64,000 bases of DNA from JADJNW01 sp964526645 (GCA_964526645.1 CAZGJN010000018.1:1-64000); one strand, 5' to 3'; counted from the stretch's first letter, positions 27,647-37,253 are shown. A program made the numbers and translations. Notes: generated by a model from the letters alone, not told the origin.

Positions 27647-27762
27647 TTTTAGATTTAGTAAATTTTGTTCTGATATAAATAATATCTATTTTATTTACAA
27701 GAAACTGATTTATAGATAGATGAAATCAAATCAGAGCATCGTATTATTTACCAAATCTAAAA
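27647..27762. repeat. 116-bp element with 17-bp terminal inverted repeats
   Basis: Bases 27647-27663 match the reverse complement of 27746-27762 at 16 of 17 positions. Inside are two smaller dyads: GATAT (27672-27676) with ATATC (27682-27686), and CTGATTT (27705-27711) with AAATCAG (27728-27734). The right arm ends 1 bp before the next gene's first ATG. It could be a folded RNA leader or a small non-coding inverted-repeat element. Confidence 0.6.
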
Positions 27763-27763
27763 T

Positions 27764-28525
27764 ATGTTGCTGAAAATGGAATGCAAAAACTGTGGTACGG
27801 CACTGAGTGGCAGCTTTTGCCATGAATGCGGGCAAAAAGTCATTGACCATAGACTGACCCTGCGCCGTATTTTTATTGATTTATTTGCAATCATTACCAA
27901 CGTAGAGAAGGGGTTTTGGCATACTGCTGGGCAGCTTTTTCAGGCACCTGGCGATATGATCAGCGGCTATCTCACTGGCAAAACGGCTCGATATTACCAT
28001 CCCCTGCGTTACCTGGTTATTTGGGTCACCTTTTCTGTAGCATTGAATCTAAGCTTAGGCTTGTATGATCGGCAGCAGCAGGAGATGAAATCCATCATCA
28101 ATACACCTACCACAGAAAGCTCAGAAGCGGCGCAGCAGCAAATTCAAAATGAAGTAAAAAAATACCTCAATATCATTCCTTTAGCCATGGTGCCTTTCCT
28201 ATCCTTGATGTCCTATTTGTTTTTCATAAAAAAAGGATGGAATTATGCCGAACACTTGGTGCTCAATGCCTACACGCAGGGGCAAATGGCGATGATTGGA
28301 CTACCTATCATGCTGGTCAGCAGTGTTATATGGAATACAGGCATTATGTTCAGTATCGCTATGCTGATCAGTATTTTGTACGGCGCTTATGTATTCAAAA
28401 CGTTTTTCAAGGTAGGGATTTTACAAGCTATTATCAAAAATATTCTGGTCCATCTGTTTGGTTATCTGATAGTTATGGTATTATTATCTATAATTGTACT
28501 TATTTGGATACTCTTTCGCTTGTGA
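27764..28525 (+). CDS. DUF3667-type membrane protein with N-terminal zinc ribbon
   Basis: A 253-residue protein. It begins with a short zinc ribbon CxxC-x(9)-CxxC (CKNCGTALSGSFCHECGQK), then a helical segment ending in YYHPLRYLV, and about five membrane helices (~75-95, 145-163, 178-198, 203-220, 225-250). This is the DUF3667 layout, common in Bacteroidota; function is not known. A second ATG at 27776 would remove four residues and place the ribbon at the N-terminus. The first ATG lies directly after the right arm of the inverted-repeat element. Confidence 0.8.
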   Translation: MLLKMECKNCGTALSGSFCHECGQKVIDHRLTLRRIFIDLFAIITNVEKGFWHTAGQLFQAPGDMISGYLTGKTARYYHPLRYLVIWVTFSVALNLSLGLYDRQQQEMKSIINTPTTESSEAAQQQIQNEVKKYLNIIPLAMVPFLSLMSYLFFIKKGWNYAEHLVLNAYTQGQMAMIGLPIMLVSSVIWNTGIMFSIAMLISILYGAYVFKTFFKVGILQAIIKNILVHLFGYLIVMVLLSIIVLIWILFRL

Positions 28526-28608
28526 GCCAAAACATCTTTTTGCTTCAAGGCGTTTCCCACAAAGCAGGTTTTGTTTTTATAGCAATAACAACCAAGGAAT
28601 CGAAAATT

Positions 28609-29196
28609 ATGCACGATATTGAGCCATATCACCGGTGGCGCGATTATTATATCGCTTCGGAGGATGAGTTATCGCCTTTTTTTGGTCAAAAATCTGATGA
28701 ATTTTATTACACCAACAAGGTGTATAATTATTTTATTCATCCGCAGTGGGATGATTTTGGTTCGGATACCCTGTATATGAAGCTGCTTTTTGCTGATTAT
28801 GATGACCATTACGCTATCATCGAATTAATTGGTGAATGGAATGATTGTTTGCATAACGATATTATGTATCTGAAGCGAGATGTAATTGATCCGCTTTGCA
28901 AGCAGGGGATTTATAAATACATTCTCATTTGTGAAAACGTGCTTAATTTTCATGGCTCGGATGATGAATACTATGCCGAATGGTACGAAGACGTGCGCGA
29001 TGAGCAGGGTTGGATTTGCATCCTGAATACGCTCGATCATGTCACGGATGAAATGAAAGCGACGCGATTGCAGTATTTTGTTAACTTTGGTGAGGCTTTT
29101 GCTACATTCAACTGGCGGCCGCATCTGCCAAAGGTGGTTTTACAAATGGTGGAACACTTGATTCACAGCGGTACCAAGCGCTTAAACACACCTTAA
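28609..29196 (+). CDS. Acidic soluble protein of unknown function
   Basis: A 195-residue protein from the ATG at 28609. The open frame extends back into the DUF3667 gene but there it is out of phase with real coding sequence, so it was cut. It is rich in Asp, Tyr and Trp with alternating strands and helices (SDTLYMKLLFADYDDHYAII, then YKYILICENVLNFHG). No signal peptide or known motif was seen. It ends 4 bp before era and may be co-transcribed with it. Confidence 0.7.
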   Translation: MHDIEPYHRWRDYYIASEDELSPFFGQKSDEFYYTNKVYNYFIHPQWDDFGSDTLYMKLLFADYDDHYAIIELIGEWNDCLHNDIMYLKRDVIDPLCKQGIYKYILICENVLNFHGSDDEYYAEWYEDVRDEQGWICILNTLDHVTDEMKATRLQYFVNFGEAFATFNWRPHLPKVVLQMVEHLIHSGTKRLNTP

Positions 29197-29200
29197 AAAA

Positions 29201-30097
29201 ATGCACAAATCAGGTTTCGTTAATATCATCGGTCGCCCGAATGTAGGAAAATCAACACTGATGAACGCTTTGGTCGGCGAGCGGATGTCTATCATCACCA
29301 ATAAGCCCCAAACAACCCGTCATCGGATTTTTGGGATTCTAAATAGCCAGGATTTCCAGATCGTCTTTTCGGATACGCCGGGTTTTATTCGCAAACCGGC
29401 TTACAAGATGCACGAAGTAATGAATACTTTTGTGCGTTCTACTTTTGAAGATGCCGATATTATCCTTTTTGTAACGGAGCCAGGTGAAGTGTATGAGGAT
29501 GATGATCCTTTGTTGGAAAAATTGAAAGGAATAGATGCACCTGTGTTTTTGGTAATCAACAAAATAGATACCTCCACCCAAGAAAAAGTTGAAACGTTGG
29601 CGGCGCAATGGTCGCAGCGCATGGCTTTTGCCCAGGTTTTGCCTGTATCGGCGCTGCATAAGGCTGGTACAGCGGGCTTATTACAAACCTTACTCGATGC
29701 TCTGCCCGAAGGACCAAAATATTTTCCGGAAGATCAACTTACGGACCGTACCGAGCGCTTTTTTGCCAGCGAGATCATTCGGGAAAAAATATTGTTGCTG
29801 TATGACCAAGAAGTGCCCTACTCCTGCGAGGTCTTTATCGAAGATTTTAAAGATACCACCACCAATAAAGGCGAAGAATTGGCACGTATCAGCGCCACGA
29901 TTTTTGCAGGTAGAAAAACCCACAAAGCGATTTTGATTGGCAAAGAGGGCGAAGCGATCAAGCGCCTTGGTACGGAAGCCCGAAAGGAACTCGAAGATTT
30001 TCTTCAACGCAAGGTTTTTCTGGAGCTTCACGTCAAAATCCGCGATAACTGGCGCGACGACGAGCAAATGCTGCGGCGATTTGGCTACCAAGAATGA
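29201..30097 (+). CDS. era: GTPase Era
   Basis: A 298-residue protein. The GTPase motifs are G1 GRPNVGKST (near 12-20), G3 DTPGF and G4 NKID, and the C-terminal KH RNA-binding domain includes KAILIGKEGEAIKRLG. Era binds the 3' end of 16S rRNA and helps assemble the small subunit. Length is normal. Confidence 0.96.
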   Translation: MHKSGFVNIIGRPNVGKSTLMNALVGERMSIITNKPQTTRHRIFGILNSQDFQIVFSDTPGFIRKPAYKMHEVMNTFVRSTFEDADIILFVTEPGEVYEDDDPLLEKLKGIDAPVFLVINKIDTSTQEKVETLAAQWSQRMAFAQVLPVSALHKAGTAGLLQTLLDALPEGPKYFPEDQLTDRTERFFASEIIREKILLLYDQEVPYSCEVFIEDFKDTTTNKGEELARISATIFAGRKTHKAILIGKEGEAIKRLGTEARKELEDFLQRKVFLELHVKIRDNWRDDEQMLRRFGYQE

Positions 30098-30100
30098 TCC

Positions 30101-30163
30101 GCTCTTGCTTGCGGCTTGTCTCTCAGCGCTTGCTTCTTGCAGCTTGTAGCCTCCTCCCTGCTC
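30101..30163. repeat. Degenerate GCTTGC-rich stretch after era
   Basis: A low-complexity, locally GC-richer tract with repeated GCTTGC, GCTTGT, CTTGC and similar words directly after the era stop. No coding potential or hairpin explains it. Confidence 0.4.
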
Positions 30164-30277
30164 AAAAATCAAAACAATCCTTATTTTTGCAATAATACCG
30201 TTAAAGTTTTTTACCTTCGCACTCTTTTTGTAAAACAAACAGCGCCAAACGACTAAGCTTCCAAATTTTAACATAAA

Positions 30278-31579
30278 ATGGGCAACATAGTAGCCATCGT
30301 CGGCAGACCAAACGTAGGAAAATCAACGCTTTTTAACCGACTTATCGGCGAGCGGCAGGCAATCATTGATGATACGCCCGGCGTGACCCGCGACCGTCAG
30401 TATGGCTCTACTTTTTGGAATGGCAAAACCTTTACGGTGGTGGACACCGGGGGATTCGTAGAGGGTTCGGAGGATGTGTTTGAAAAAGCCATTCGTTCGC
30501 AAGTGAAAATTGCTATGGAAGAAGCCGCTGTGATTCTTTTTATGACAGATGTGACCACAGGCATCACGGATTTGGACGAAGAAATTGCTGATATGTTGCG
30601 CCGTTCTAAAAAAGAGGTGCTGCTGGTCGTAAATAAAGCCGACAACTCCCAGCGGGTGATGGAAGCCAATGAATTCTGGAGTTTGGGTTTTGAGGAAGCC
30701 TTTTTTGTATCGTCGCTCACGGGTAGCGGCACCGGCGAGCTACTCGATGCAGTAGTAGAAAAAATCACAGAAGACCCGCCGATAGTATCTGATTTGCCCA
30801 AGTTTGCCATCGTAGGGCAACCCAACGTGGGAAAATCTTCTCTTTTGAACGCCTTGCTGGGGGAAGAGCGCAATATTGTAACCGACATTGCCGGCACCAC
30901 CCGCGATACGATCCACACGAAGTATGATAAATTTGGTAAAGAATTTATAATTGTAGATACAGCAGGTATTCGCAAAAAGTCAAAAGTATCAGAAAATCTG
31001 GAGTTCTACTCCGTAATGCGTGCCATCAAGGCTATTGACGAATGCGATGTTGTGATGTTGATGATTGATGCCCAAACCGGCATGGAAGCGCAAGATATGA
31101 GTATTTTTCGTTTGGCACAAAAGCGCCACAAAGGCATCGTGATCCTGGTAAATAAGTGGGACCTGGTAGAAAAAGTGACCAATACAGCCCGCGATGTAGA
31201 AAAGGAAATCATAGAGCGCATCAAACCTTTTGATAATGTGCCGATTCTCTTTATTTCAGTTACAGAAAAACAACGCATTTTTAAAGCTATCGAAACGGCT
31301 ATCGAGGTACACGAGAATCGCATCCGCAAAATCAAAACTTCCCAGCTCAACGAGGTAATGCTCGAAGCCATTGAGCGCTACCAGCCCCCTGCGCACCGAG
31401 GCAGGATGATCAAAATCAAATACGTCACGCAGCTACCTTTGTACTATCCGGCTTTTGCCTTTTTTTGCAACCACCCCAAGCACGTCAAGGAAAATTATAA
31501 GAACTATCTCGAAAATCAGTTGCGCAAAAACTTTAACTTTACCGGCGTGCCGATTGAGATTTTCTTCCGGCAAAAATAA
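30278..31579 (+). CDS. der: GTPase Der (EngA)
   Basis: A 433-residue protein with two tandem GTPase domains: G1 GRPNVGKST near residue 8 and GQPNVGKSS near 182, with G3 DTGGF and DTAGI and G4 NKAD and NKWD. A C-terminal KH-like domain closes the protein. Der is an essential factor for 50S subunit assembly. Length is normal. It is followed by a nested inverted-repeat region. Confidence 0.97.
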   Translation: MGNIVAIVGRPNVGKSTLFNRLIGERQAIIDDTPGVTRDRQYGSTFWNGKTFTVVDTGGFVEGSEDVFEKAIRSQVKIAMEEAAVILFMTDVTTGITDLDEEIADMLRRSKKEVLLVVNKADNSQRVMEANEFWSLGFEEAFFVSSLTGSGTGELLDAVVEKITEDPPIVSDLPKFAIVGQPNVGKSSLLNALLGEERNIVTDIAGTTRDTIHTKYDKFGKEFIIVDTAGIRKKSKVSENLEFYSVMRAIKAIDECDVVMLMIDAQTGMEAQDMSIFRLAQKRHKGIVILVNKWDLVEKVTNTARDVEKEIIERIKPFDNVPILFISVTEKQRIFKAIETAIEVHENRIRKIKTSQLNEVMLEAIERYQPPAHRGRMIKIKYVTQLPLYYPAFAFFCNHPKHVKENYKNYLENQLRKNFNFTGVPIEIFFRQK

Positions 31580-31606
31580 GATGGGGCACTGATTTTATAA
31601 GATTAT

Positions 31607-31651
31607 TTATGATTTTAATGATATTATCATAATAAATCGTGAAAATCATAA
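31607..31651. repeat. Nested inverted repeat after der
   Basis: TTATGATTTT (31607-31616) pairs perfectly with AAAATCATAA (31642-31651), enclosing the odd palindrome ATGATATTATCAT (31618-31630). No T-run follows. It may act as a 3' structure for the der transcript. Confidence 0.5.
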
Positions 31652-31782
31652 GTAAACGAGCATGTTTGAATTGTGCTAAAAATTTACACCATTCACTGGT
31701 TTTAAATAATTTAGATTATTGACTGTCAACTATAGAACGGCTCGACTACTTAATAATCAGTGTACAATTAAATAAGAACACA

Positions 31783-32328
31783 ATGTTTATCGAAACCGGA
31801 ATTCCTGATCTGAAAATATTTGAACCAAAGGTTTGGCAAGACGAACGCGGTTATTTTTATGAAGCGTACAATGCCAGTATTTTCAAAGAAGCGGGTATTA
31901 ATGCACAGTTTGTGCAAGACAATCAGGCGCGCTCTACCTTTGGTGTGTTGCGGGGTTTGCATTATCAGGTGGAGCCCTTTGCACAGGCGAAGCTGGTGCG
32001 CGTGATCGAAGGCGAAGTGCTTGATATTGCGGTAGATATACGGGATGGTTCTCCTACCTATGGCAAGTGGTATGGTGTGTTGTTAAACGCCGAAAACAAG
32101 CGCCAACTCTTCGTTCCGCGCGGCTTTGCGCATGGGTATGTGGTGTTGAGTGAAACGGCGGAGTTTTTTTATAAATGTGATAATTTCTACTCCAAAGCGC
32201 ACGAGGGCGGCATTCGCTGGGATGATCCCACCTTGAATATTGACTGGGAAATTGAGTTGCAAAAAGTAATTTTGTCGGAAAGGGATCGGCTACTGCCTGT
32301 ATTTGGAAAACATAGAAAAAGAGATTAA
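31783..32328 (+). CDS. rfbC: dTDP-4-dehydrorhamnose 3,5-epimerase
   Basis: A 181-residue cupin-fold epimerase. Conserved motifs: DERGYFYE, QDNQARS, VLRGLHYQ (catalytic His) and PRGFAHGYVVLSE. It is the third step of dTDP-L-rhamnose synthesis. The next gene, rfbD, begins directly after its stop. The first two genes (rfbA, rfbB) are not in the window. Confidence 0.96.
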   Translation: MFIETGIPDLKIFEPKVWQDERGYFYEAYNASIFKEAGINAQFVQDNQARSTFGVLRGLHYQVEPFAQAKLVRVIEGEVLDIAVDIRDGSPTYGKWYGVLLNAENKRQLFVPRGFAHGYVVLSETAEFFYKCDNFYSKAHEGGIRWDDPTLNIDWEIELQKVILSERDRLLPVFGKHRKRD

Positions 32329-33240
32329 GTGTATCCTCAAACCTCAAATCCTCAGGCTTCTACTATCCTCGTTACCGGTTCTGCGGGTCAAATGGGGCAG
32401 GAACTGCAAATGCTGGCTGCTCAATTTCCTACATTTCATTTTTATTTTGCTGACAAAAAAGAATTGGATATTACCGATAAAAAATTGGTGAACCAATTTT
32501 TTCATTCACAAAAGTTTGATTATTGCATCAACTGCGCAGCTTATACCGCGGTGGACAAAGCTGAGAGCGAACCAGATTTGGCATATAATATCAATGTAAA
32601 AAGTGTAATGAATGTAGCGAAAGCGTGTAAAAATACGGGTGCGACTTTGATTCACTTATCATCTGATTATGTATATCATAATTTAAATTGCACACCGCTC
32701 AACGAATCCGATCCGACCTTTCCGCAAAGTGTTTATGCGCAAACGAAATTGGATGGCGAGCAGGCAGCTTTAGCGATTTGGGAACAAACGATGGTGATTC
32801 GCACCTCTTGGGTGTATTCCAGGTTTGGGCACAATTTTGTCAAAACCATGCTGCGCCTGGGCAAGGAACGCCCGGAATTGCACGTGGTGTACGATCAAAT
32901 CGGCACGCCGACCTATGCACGGGATTTGGCAAAAGCTGTGTTAGATATTATACAAAAAGTAGAAAACGGCTTAATAAATCGGGAATTATTATATGATGTT
33001 TATAATTATAGCAACGAAGGCGTGACGAGCTGGTACGATTTTGCGAAAGCTATTTTTGAAATAAGCCATATCAGCTGCAACGTAATTCCCATCGAAACAA
33101 AAGACTATCCGACAGCGGCAGTGCGCCCGCCTTTCAGCTTGTTAAATAAGGCTAAAATAAAGGAAACGTTCCGTTTAGAAATACCCTACTGGAAAGACGC
33201 GCTGCGGTCTTGCTTAGCTGTGGTGGATGCTCAGCCTTGA
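32329..33240 (+). CDS. rfbD: dTDP-4-dehydrorhamnose reductase
   Basis: A 303-residue SDR-type reductase that completes dTDP-L-rhamnose. Motifs: the cofactor site TGSAGQMG, NCAAYTAVDKAE, SSDYVYH and YAQTKLDGE (Tyr-x3-Lys). The only usable start is a GTG immediately after the rfbC stop, with zero spacing, so translation is probably coupled; later ATGs fall inside the nucleotide-binding motif. Length is normal. Confidence 0.94.
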   Translation: MYPQTSNPQASTILVTGSAGQMGQELQMLAAQFPTFHFYFADKKELDITDKKLVNQFFHSQKFDYCINCAAYTAVDKAESEPDLAYNINVKSVMNVAKACKNTGATLIHLSSDYVYHNLNCTPLNESDPTFPQSVYAQTKLDGEQAALAIWEQTMVIRTSWVYSRFGHNFVKTMLRLGKERPELHVVYDQIGTPTYARDLAKAVLDIIQKVENGLINRELLYDVYNYSNEGVTSWYDFAKAIFEISHISCNVIPIETKDYPTAAVRPPFSLLNKAKIKETFRLEIPYWKDALRSCLAVVDAQP

Positions 33241-33402
33241 AGAATTTGGATCAGGAAGCGGAAGCAATAAACTATTTTGGGGCATCTTTCGTTCGTAAAA
33301 ATGGAGTTTTGCTATCCAATGTACATTCATTTTCGATCTGATTCGCTAACTTACACTTCAAAACGGGTTTAAGATTACAGCATCTCAAATAATGACAAAG
33401 CT

Positions 33403-36192
33403 ATGCCGAAGACCTACTTTTTCTGTCGGAATTTCCTTATATGCTTGCTTAGTTTTTTGATAGGCATGCCTGCCTTGAGGGCTACGCACAACCGCGCCGG
33501 AGAGATTTCTATTGAGCAAGTAGGCGATTGTGCAGAAAGCCTCACGGTAAAAGCAATTGTCGTGACTTATTCTAAAACAAGCAGCATTCAGGCAGATCGA
33601 GATTCGGTGGATGTTTGTTGGGGCGATGGCACCTGCATTCGGGTATCTCGTACCAATGGCCCTGGCAACCCTCCCAAAGGTGATCCGCTGGAAAATGACA
33701 TTAAGAAAAATATTTATATTGCTTTTCATACCTATCCTTCGCGAGGTACTTATGTCATTTCGATGAATGACCCCAATCGCAATGGCGGGATTTTAAATGT
33801 TAATTTTCCCAATTCTGAGCAGATTCGATTTCACATCCAAACAACATATACTTTTCCCAATCCCCAGTTTCAAGGTTGCAATAATACCCCGGTTTTGCTG
33901 CAGCCGCCAGTGGATGTAGGTTGTGTAGGAAAGCGATTCACCCACAATCCCAACGCCTTTGATATAGATCGCGATAGCTTGTCGTACCATTTTACGATCC
34001 CTTTCCAGAATGCGGGTATCATAGTACCCAACTACGTTTTTCCCAATATGATTAGCCCTGGCCCGCTAAACCGATTGACAATTAATGAACGCACGGGAGA
34101 TATCGTCTGGGATGCTCCGCAAAGGGTAGGGGAGTACAACCTCGCCATTTTTATCATAGAATATCGAAATGGCGTGCCATTGGATACGATTGTGCGCGAT
34201 ATGCAAATTCGGATTGAAGAGTGTGATAACAAGCCTCCGGTCATCGAAACATCTGTTGAGGAGGTTTGTGTAGTAGCAGGACAATTACTCGAGATCGAAA
34301 TCAAAGCAACTGCACCTTTAGAAGAAGCTAATCAGAAGGTCAGGCTTACAGCATTGGGTGGACCTTTCGGAGTTATTACTAACCCTGCTACTTTTGAATT
34401 AAATGACAATGTCTTCCGGGATGATCCCGTGGTGAAAACCTTCAGGTGGCAAACTGATTGCAATCACATATCCGATCAGTATTACTCTGTAGTATTCAAA
34501 GCGACCGACAATTTCTTCGGCGATACCAGTGGGCTGGCTACCCTCAAAACGATTCGAATCAAAGTAGTGGGCCCGCCGCCCGAGGATGTGAAAGTGCTGA
34601 CTGGTACGGGTTTTGCGGAAGTGAATTGGCTGTTGCCTTATGATTGCGAAGTGGTAGCATCCAATCTTTTTACAGGTTTCACCGTTTGGCGGCGCGAGGG
34701 TAGCAATCTTTTTCCTCTCGATACCTGCGAAACAGGGCTCGAAGGGCGTGGCTACACAAATTTGACGATTTCTCCTATCAAAGATATCAAAGATGGGCGT
34801 TATTTTTACACCGATAATGATGTAGAGCCCGGACGCACCTATTGCTACCGAATTCTATCGGAATTTGCCAAACAAACGGTTAGTGGCTATATCTACACCA
34901 TTATAGAGAGCTTACCCTCAGCTGAAGCCTGTGTTCAATTGAGTAGGGAAGTGCCGCTTCTCACCAATGTGGACGTGCTTACCACGGATGCTTCCGATGG
35001 ACAAATGCAGGTATGTTGGTCAAAACCAAGCGCTGCCGATCTGGATACTTTATTGAACCCTGGGCCGTACCGCTACGAGGTACTTCGGGCTGTCGGCATC
35101 ACGACCGAAGAGAGTGCTTTTCAGCCAATAGGGGTTGACTTTGTCAGTCCATCTTTTGCAGCCGCTAACGACACTTGTTTTGTAGATACAGGCTTAAATA
35201 CAGCGGGGACTGCATATAGCTATAAAATTCGTTTTTATACGGGCATAAGCAACGGCCCGCTCGGCACTACCAATGCTGCTTCCTCTGTGTTTTTAAATGT
35301 CAATCCGGCCAACCAATCGAATAATTTATCCTGGCAGGAAAATACCCCCTGGGACAATTACCAGTACATCGTGCTGAGGGAGAAAAGTATCGGCGGATTT
35401 GATACCCTGGCAACTGTCTCGCAAGCTTCTTATGTGGATCAAAATCTGACCAACGGGCAACCATACTGTTATAAAATAGAAAGTGTTGGCACCTTTGGGG
35501 TTGAAGGTATCGTCAATCCGATCTACAATACTTCGCAGGAAGCTTGTGGAACACCTTTTGATAATGTGCCTCCTTGTCCACCGGTCTTGGATGTCAAAAA
35601 TATTTGCGACGAAGGCATCAGTTGCACCGGAGAAGATCAACTATTTAATACCCTGTTTTGGACAAATCCTACCCTGGACTGCCCGAATGAAGCGGATGTG
35701 GATGGCTATAACATCTATTTTGCACCGATGGAAGGCGCTTCTTTTTCTTTAATAGCAAGGCTGGATGGCTCCTTTAAGCTGGATTATGAGCACAAACCCG
35801 ATTTGGGTATCGCAGGTTGTTATGCCGTGACCGCTGTTGATACAACGGGTAATGAAAGTGCTTTTAGCAATATCGTTTGCGTGGATAATTGCCCTTCTTA
35901 CAGTCTGCCCAATACTTTTACACCCAATGGCGATGGACAAAATGAAGTCTTTAAACCTTATCCATTTTGTTTTATTGATCAAGTGGATTTCAAGGTGTTT
36001 AATCGCTGGGGGCAGTTGGTATTTGAAACGAAAGACCCCGCGCTGAATTGGAATGGCGAAAATCTGAACGGACAGGAATTGCCGGAAGGCGTTTACTACT
36101 ACACCTGTCGTGTGTTTGAGCGCCGGGTGATTGGCATTGTGCAATTCCCCGAAATACTGAGCGGATATATTGAACTGATCCGGGGGCGCTGA
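33403..36192 (+). CDS. Large T9SS type B secreted protein with fibronectin-like modules
   Basis: A 929-residue protein. Signal peptide about 1-27 (ends PALRA), then a ~280-residue N-terminal domain (THNRAGEISIEQVGDCAE) that recurs in Bacteroidota secreted proteins. Several ~100-residue beta-sandwich modules of fibronectin type III look follow (for example around 385-500 and 625-700). The C-terminal gliding-motility-associated domain has the marks NTFTPNGDGQNEVF and FNRWGQLVFET. This C-terminal signal uses the T9SS with surface attachment. It is not repetitive at DNA level, unlike the giant adhesin. It is followed by a hairpin with a T-run. Confidence 0.85.
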   Translation: MPKTYFFCRNFLICLLSFLIGMPALRATHNRAGEISIEQVGDCAESLTVKAIVVTYSKTSSIQADRDSVDVCWGDGTCIRVSRTNGPGNPPKGDPLENDIKKNIYIAFHTYPSRGTYVISMNDPNRNGGILNVNFPNSEQIRFHIQTTYTFPNPQFQGCNNTPVLLQPPVDVGCVGKRFTHNPNAFDIDRDSLSYHFTIPFQNAGIIVPNYVFPNMISPGPLNRLTINERTGDIVWDAPQRVGEYNLAIFIIEYRNGVPLDTIVRDMQIRIEECDNKPPVIETSVEEVCVVAGQLLEIEIKATAPLEEANQKVRLTALGGPFGVITNPATFELNDNVFRDDPVVKTFRWQTDCNHISDQYYSVVFKATDNFFGDTSGLATLKTIRIKVVGPPPEDVKVLTGTGFAEVNWLLPYDCEVVASNLFTGFTVWRREGSNLFPLDTCETGLEGRGYTNLTISPIKDIKDGRYFYTDNDVEPGRTYCYRILSEFAKQTVSGYIYTIIESLPSAEACVQLSREVPLLTNVDVLTTDASDGQMQVCWSKPSAADLDTLLNPGPYRYEVLRAVGITTEESAFQPIGVDFVSPSFAAANDTCFVDTGLNTAGTAYSYKIRFYTGISNGPLGTTNAASSVFLNVNPANQSNNLSWQENTPWDNYQYIVLREKSIGGFDTLATVSQASYVDQNLTNGQPYCYKIESVGTFGVEGIVNPIYNTSQEACGTPFDNVPPCPPVLDVKNICDEGISCTGEDQLFNTLFWTNPTLDCPNEADVDGYNIYFAPMEGASFSLIARLDGSFKLDYEHKPDLGIAGCYAVTAVDTTGNESAFSNIVCVDNCPSYSLPNTFTPNGDGQNEVFKPYPFCFIDQVDFKVFNRWGQLVFETKDPALNWNGENLNGQELPEGVYYYTCRVFERRVIGIVQFPEILSGYIELIRGR

Positions 36193-36245
36193 TGTTTCGT
36201 GGAGGAGGCTCAGGCGTTTGATAATGTCTTTGTTGATAATCGGGG

Positions 36246-36283
36246 AGATTTCCTAAGAATTTAAGTTTCAGGAAATCTTTTTT
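36246..36283 (+). terminator. Intrinsic terminator before ribE
   Basis: AGATTTCCT (36246-36254) pairs with AGGAAATCT (36270-36278) and runs into six T. It lies 53 bp after the T9SS gene stop and 20 bp before ribE, so it ends the former transcript or attenuates the latter. Confidence 0.6.
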
Positions 36284-36302
36284 GAAAAACTATTAAGTTC
36301 TT

Positions 36303-36920
36303 ATGTTTACTGGTATCATTGAAACCCTTGGCACCATACAATCCATCCAAACAGAAGGTACCAACGTTCACCTGGTGGTTCAATCTGCTATTTCAAATGC
36401 TTTAAAAATTGATCAGAGTGTAGCGCACAACGGCGTATGCCTCACGGTAGTGGCTTTGGGTGAAAACACCCATACTGTCACAGCGGTGGAAGAAACCCTG
36501 AAGCGCTCCAATTTGGGTGATTTGAAAATAGGCGACTTAGTCAATCTCGAACGGGCGATGCTTGCTACTGCTCGTTTGGATGGACACCTCGTGCAGGGGC
36601 ATGTAGATGCTACAGGCGAGTGCACTGCTATTGATGTTTTGGAAGGAAGCTGGTATTTTCGCTTTCATTACCAACCCACAGTGGAACATCTACTCGTTGA
36701 TAAAGGGTCTATTTGTATCAATGGGGTGAGCCTGACGGTGGTATCCCCGCAAGCGGATGAGTTTGCAATAGCCGTCATTCCTTATACCTTCGAGCATACT
36801 ACCTTCAAAACCCTACAAGTTGGCAATCAAGTTAATCTCGAATTTGACATCATTGGCAAGTACATCGCAAGGTATATGGCAATTTATACCAAACCCTCAG
36901 GAGGTTTTGAAAATATTTAG
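36303..36920 (+). CDS. ribE: Riboflavin synthase, alpha chain
   Basis: A 205-residue protein. It starts MFTGIIETLG as in the family and carries two lumazine-binding halves, each with a repeated loop (NGVCLTVV and NGVSLTVV). It dismutates two lumazine molecules into riboflavin. Other riboflavin genes are not adjacent. The space upstream (110 bp, mostly a terminator) has no room for an FMN riboswitch. Confidence 0.95.
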   Translation: MFTGIIETLGTIQSIQTEGTNVHLVVQSAISNALKIDQSVAHNGVCLTVVALGENTHTVTAVEETLKRSNLGDLKIGDLVNLERAMLATARLDGHLVQGHVDATGECTAIDVLEGSWYFRFHYQPTVEHLLVDKGSICINGVSLTVVSPQADEFAIAVIPYTFEHTTFKTLQVGNQVNLEFDIIGKYIARYMAIYTKPSGGFENI

Positions 36921-36977
36921 GATTGTAGAAAGCTGTTTTTGCACATTATTATTGAAAATGGTATAACCAGCAGCCTA

Positions 36978-37253
36978 TCACTGTCGCATCCATTCCAAGC
37001 CACCACTGATGAGTAAAAAAATGGCAGCAGCAAGGATAGGTGCCAATACGGACATCAGCATGAAGAAAAAATACCAACGAGGTACTTTGGATTTTTCTAT
37101 GATTTCCACAATGATTGAAGTAATGAGAATAAGCAAGAAAATACTACCAAAAATGAGGCTCAGCAAGGTTGCCAAATAATCATTAACCAACCAAAGCAGG
37201 ATATAAAGGATAACTTCTGCTAAGAGTATCTCGATAGGGCGGATTTTCTCCAT
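36978..37253 (-). CDS. Small polytopic membrane protein
   Basis: A 91-residue protein with about three hydrophobic helices (8-28, 29-50, 60-82) and few charges. It is the last gene of a minus-strand unit behind the sugar transferase (53 bp gap). I do not recognise the family; a helper in polysaccharide export or assembly would be inference from position only. Confidence 0.6.
   Translation of the reverse strand: MEKIRPIEILLAEVILYILLWLVNDYLATLLSLIFGSIFLLILITSIIVEIIEKSKVPRWYFFFMLMSVLAPILAAAIFLLISGGLEWMRQ

Noticed and set aside
28237..28608. Upstream extension of the 195-residue gene into the DUF3667 gene
   Set aside because: It lies in another frame over a clearly coding membrane protein; the ATG at 28609 gives a sensible protein.
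36193..36302. FMN riboswitch upstream of ribE
   Set aside because: The 110-bp space is mostly an intrinsic terminator of the upstream gene; conserved riboswitch segments were not found.
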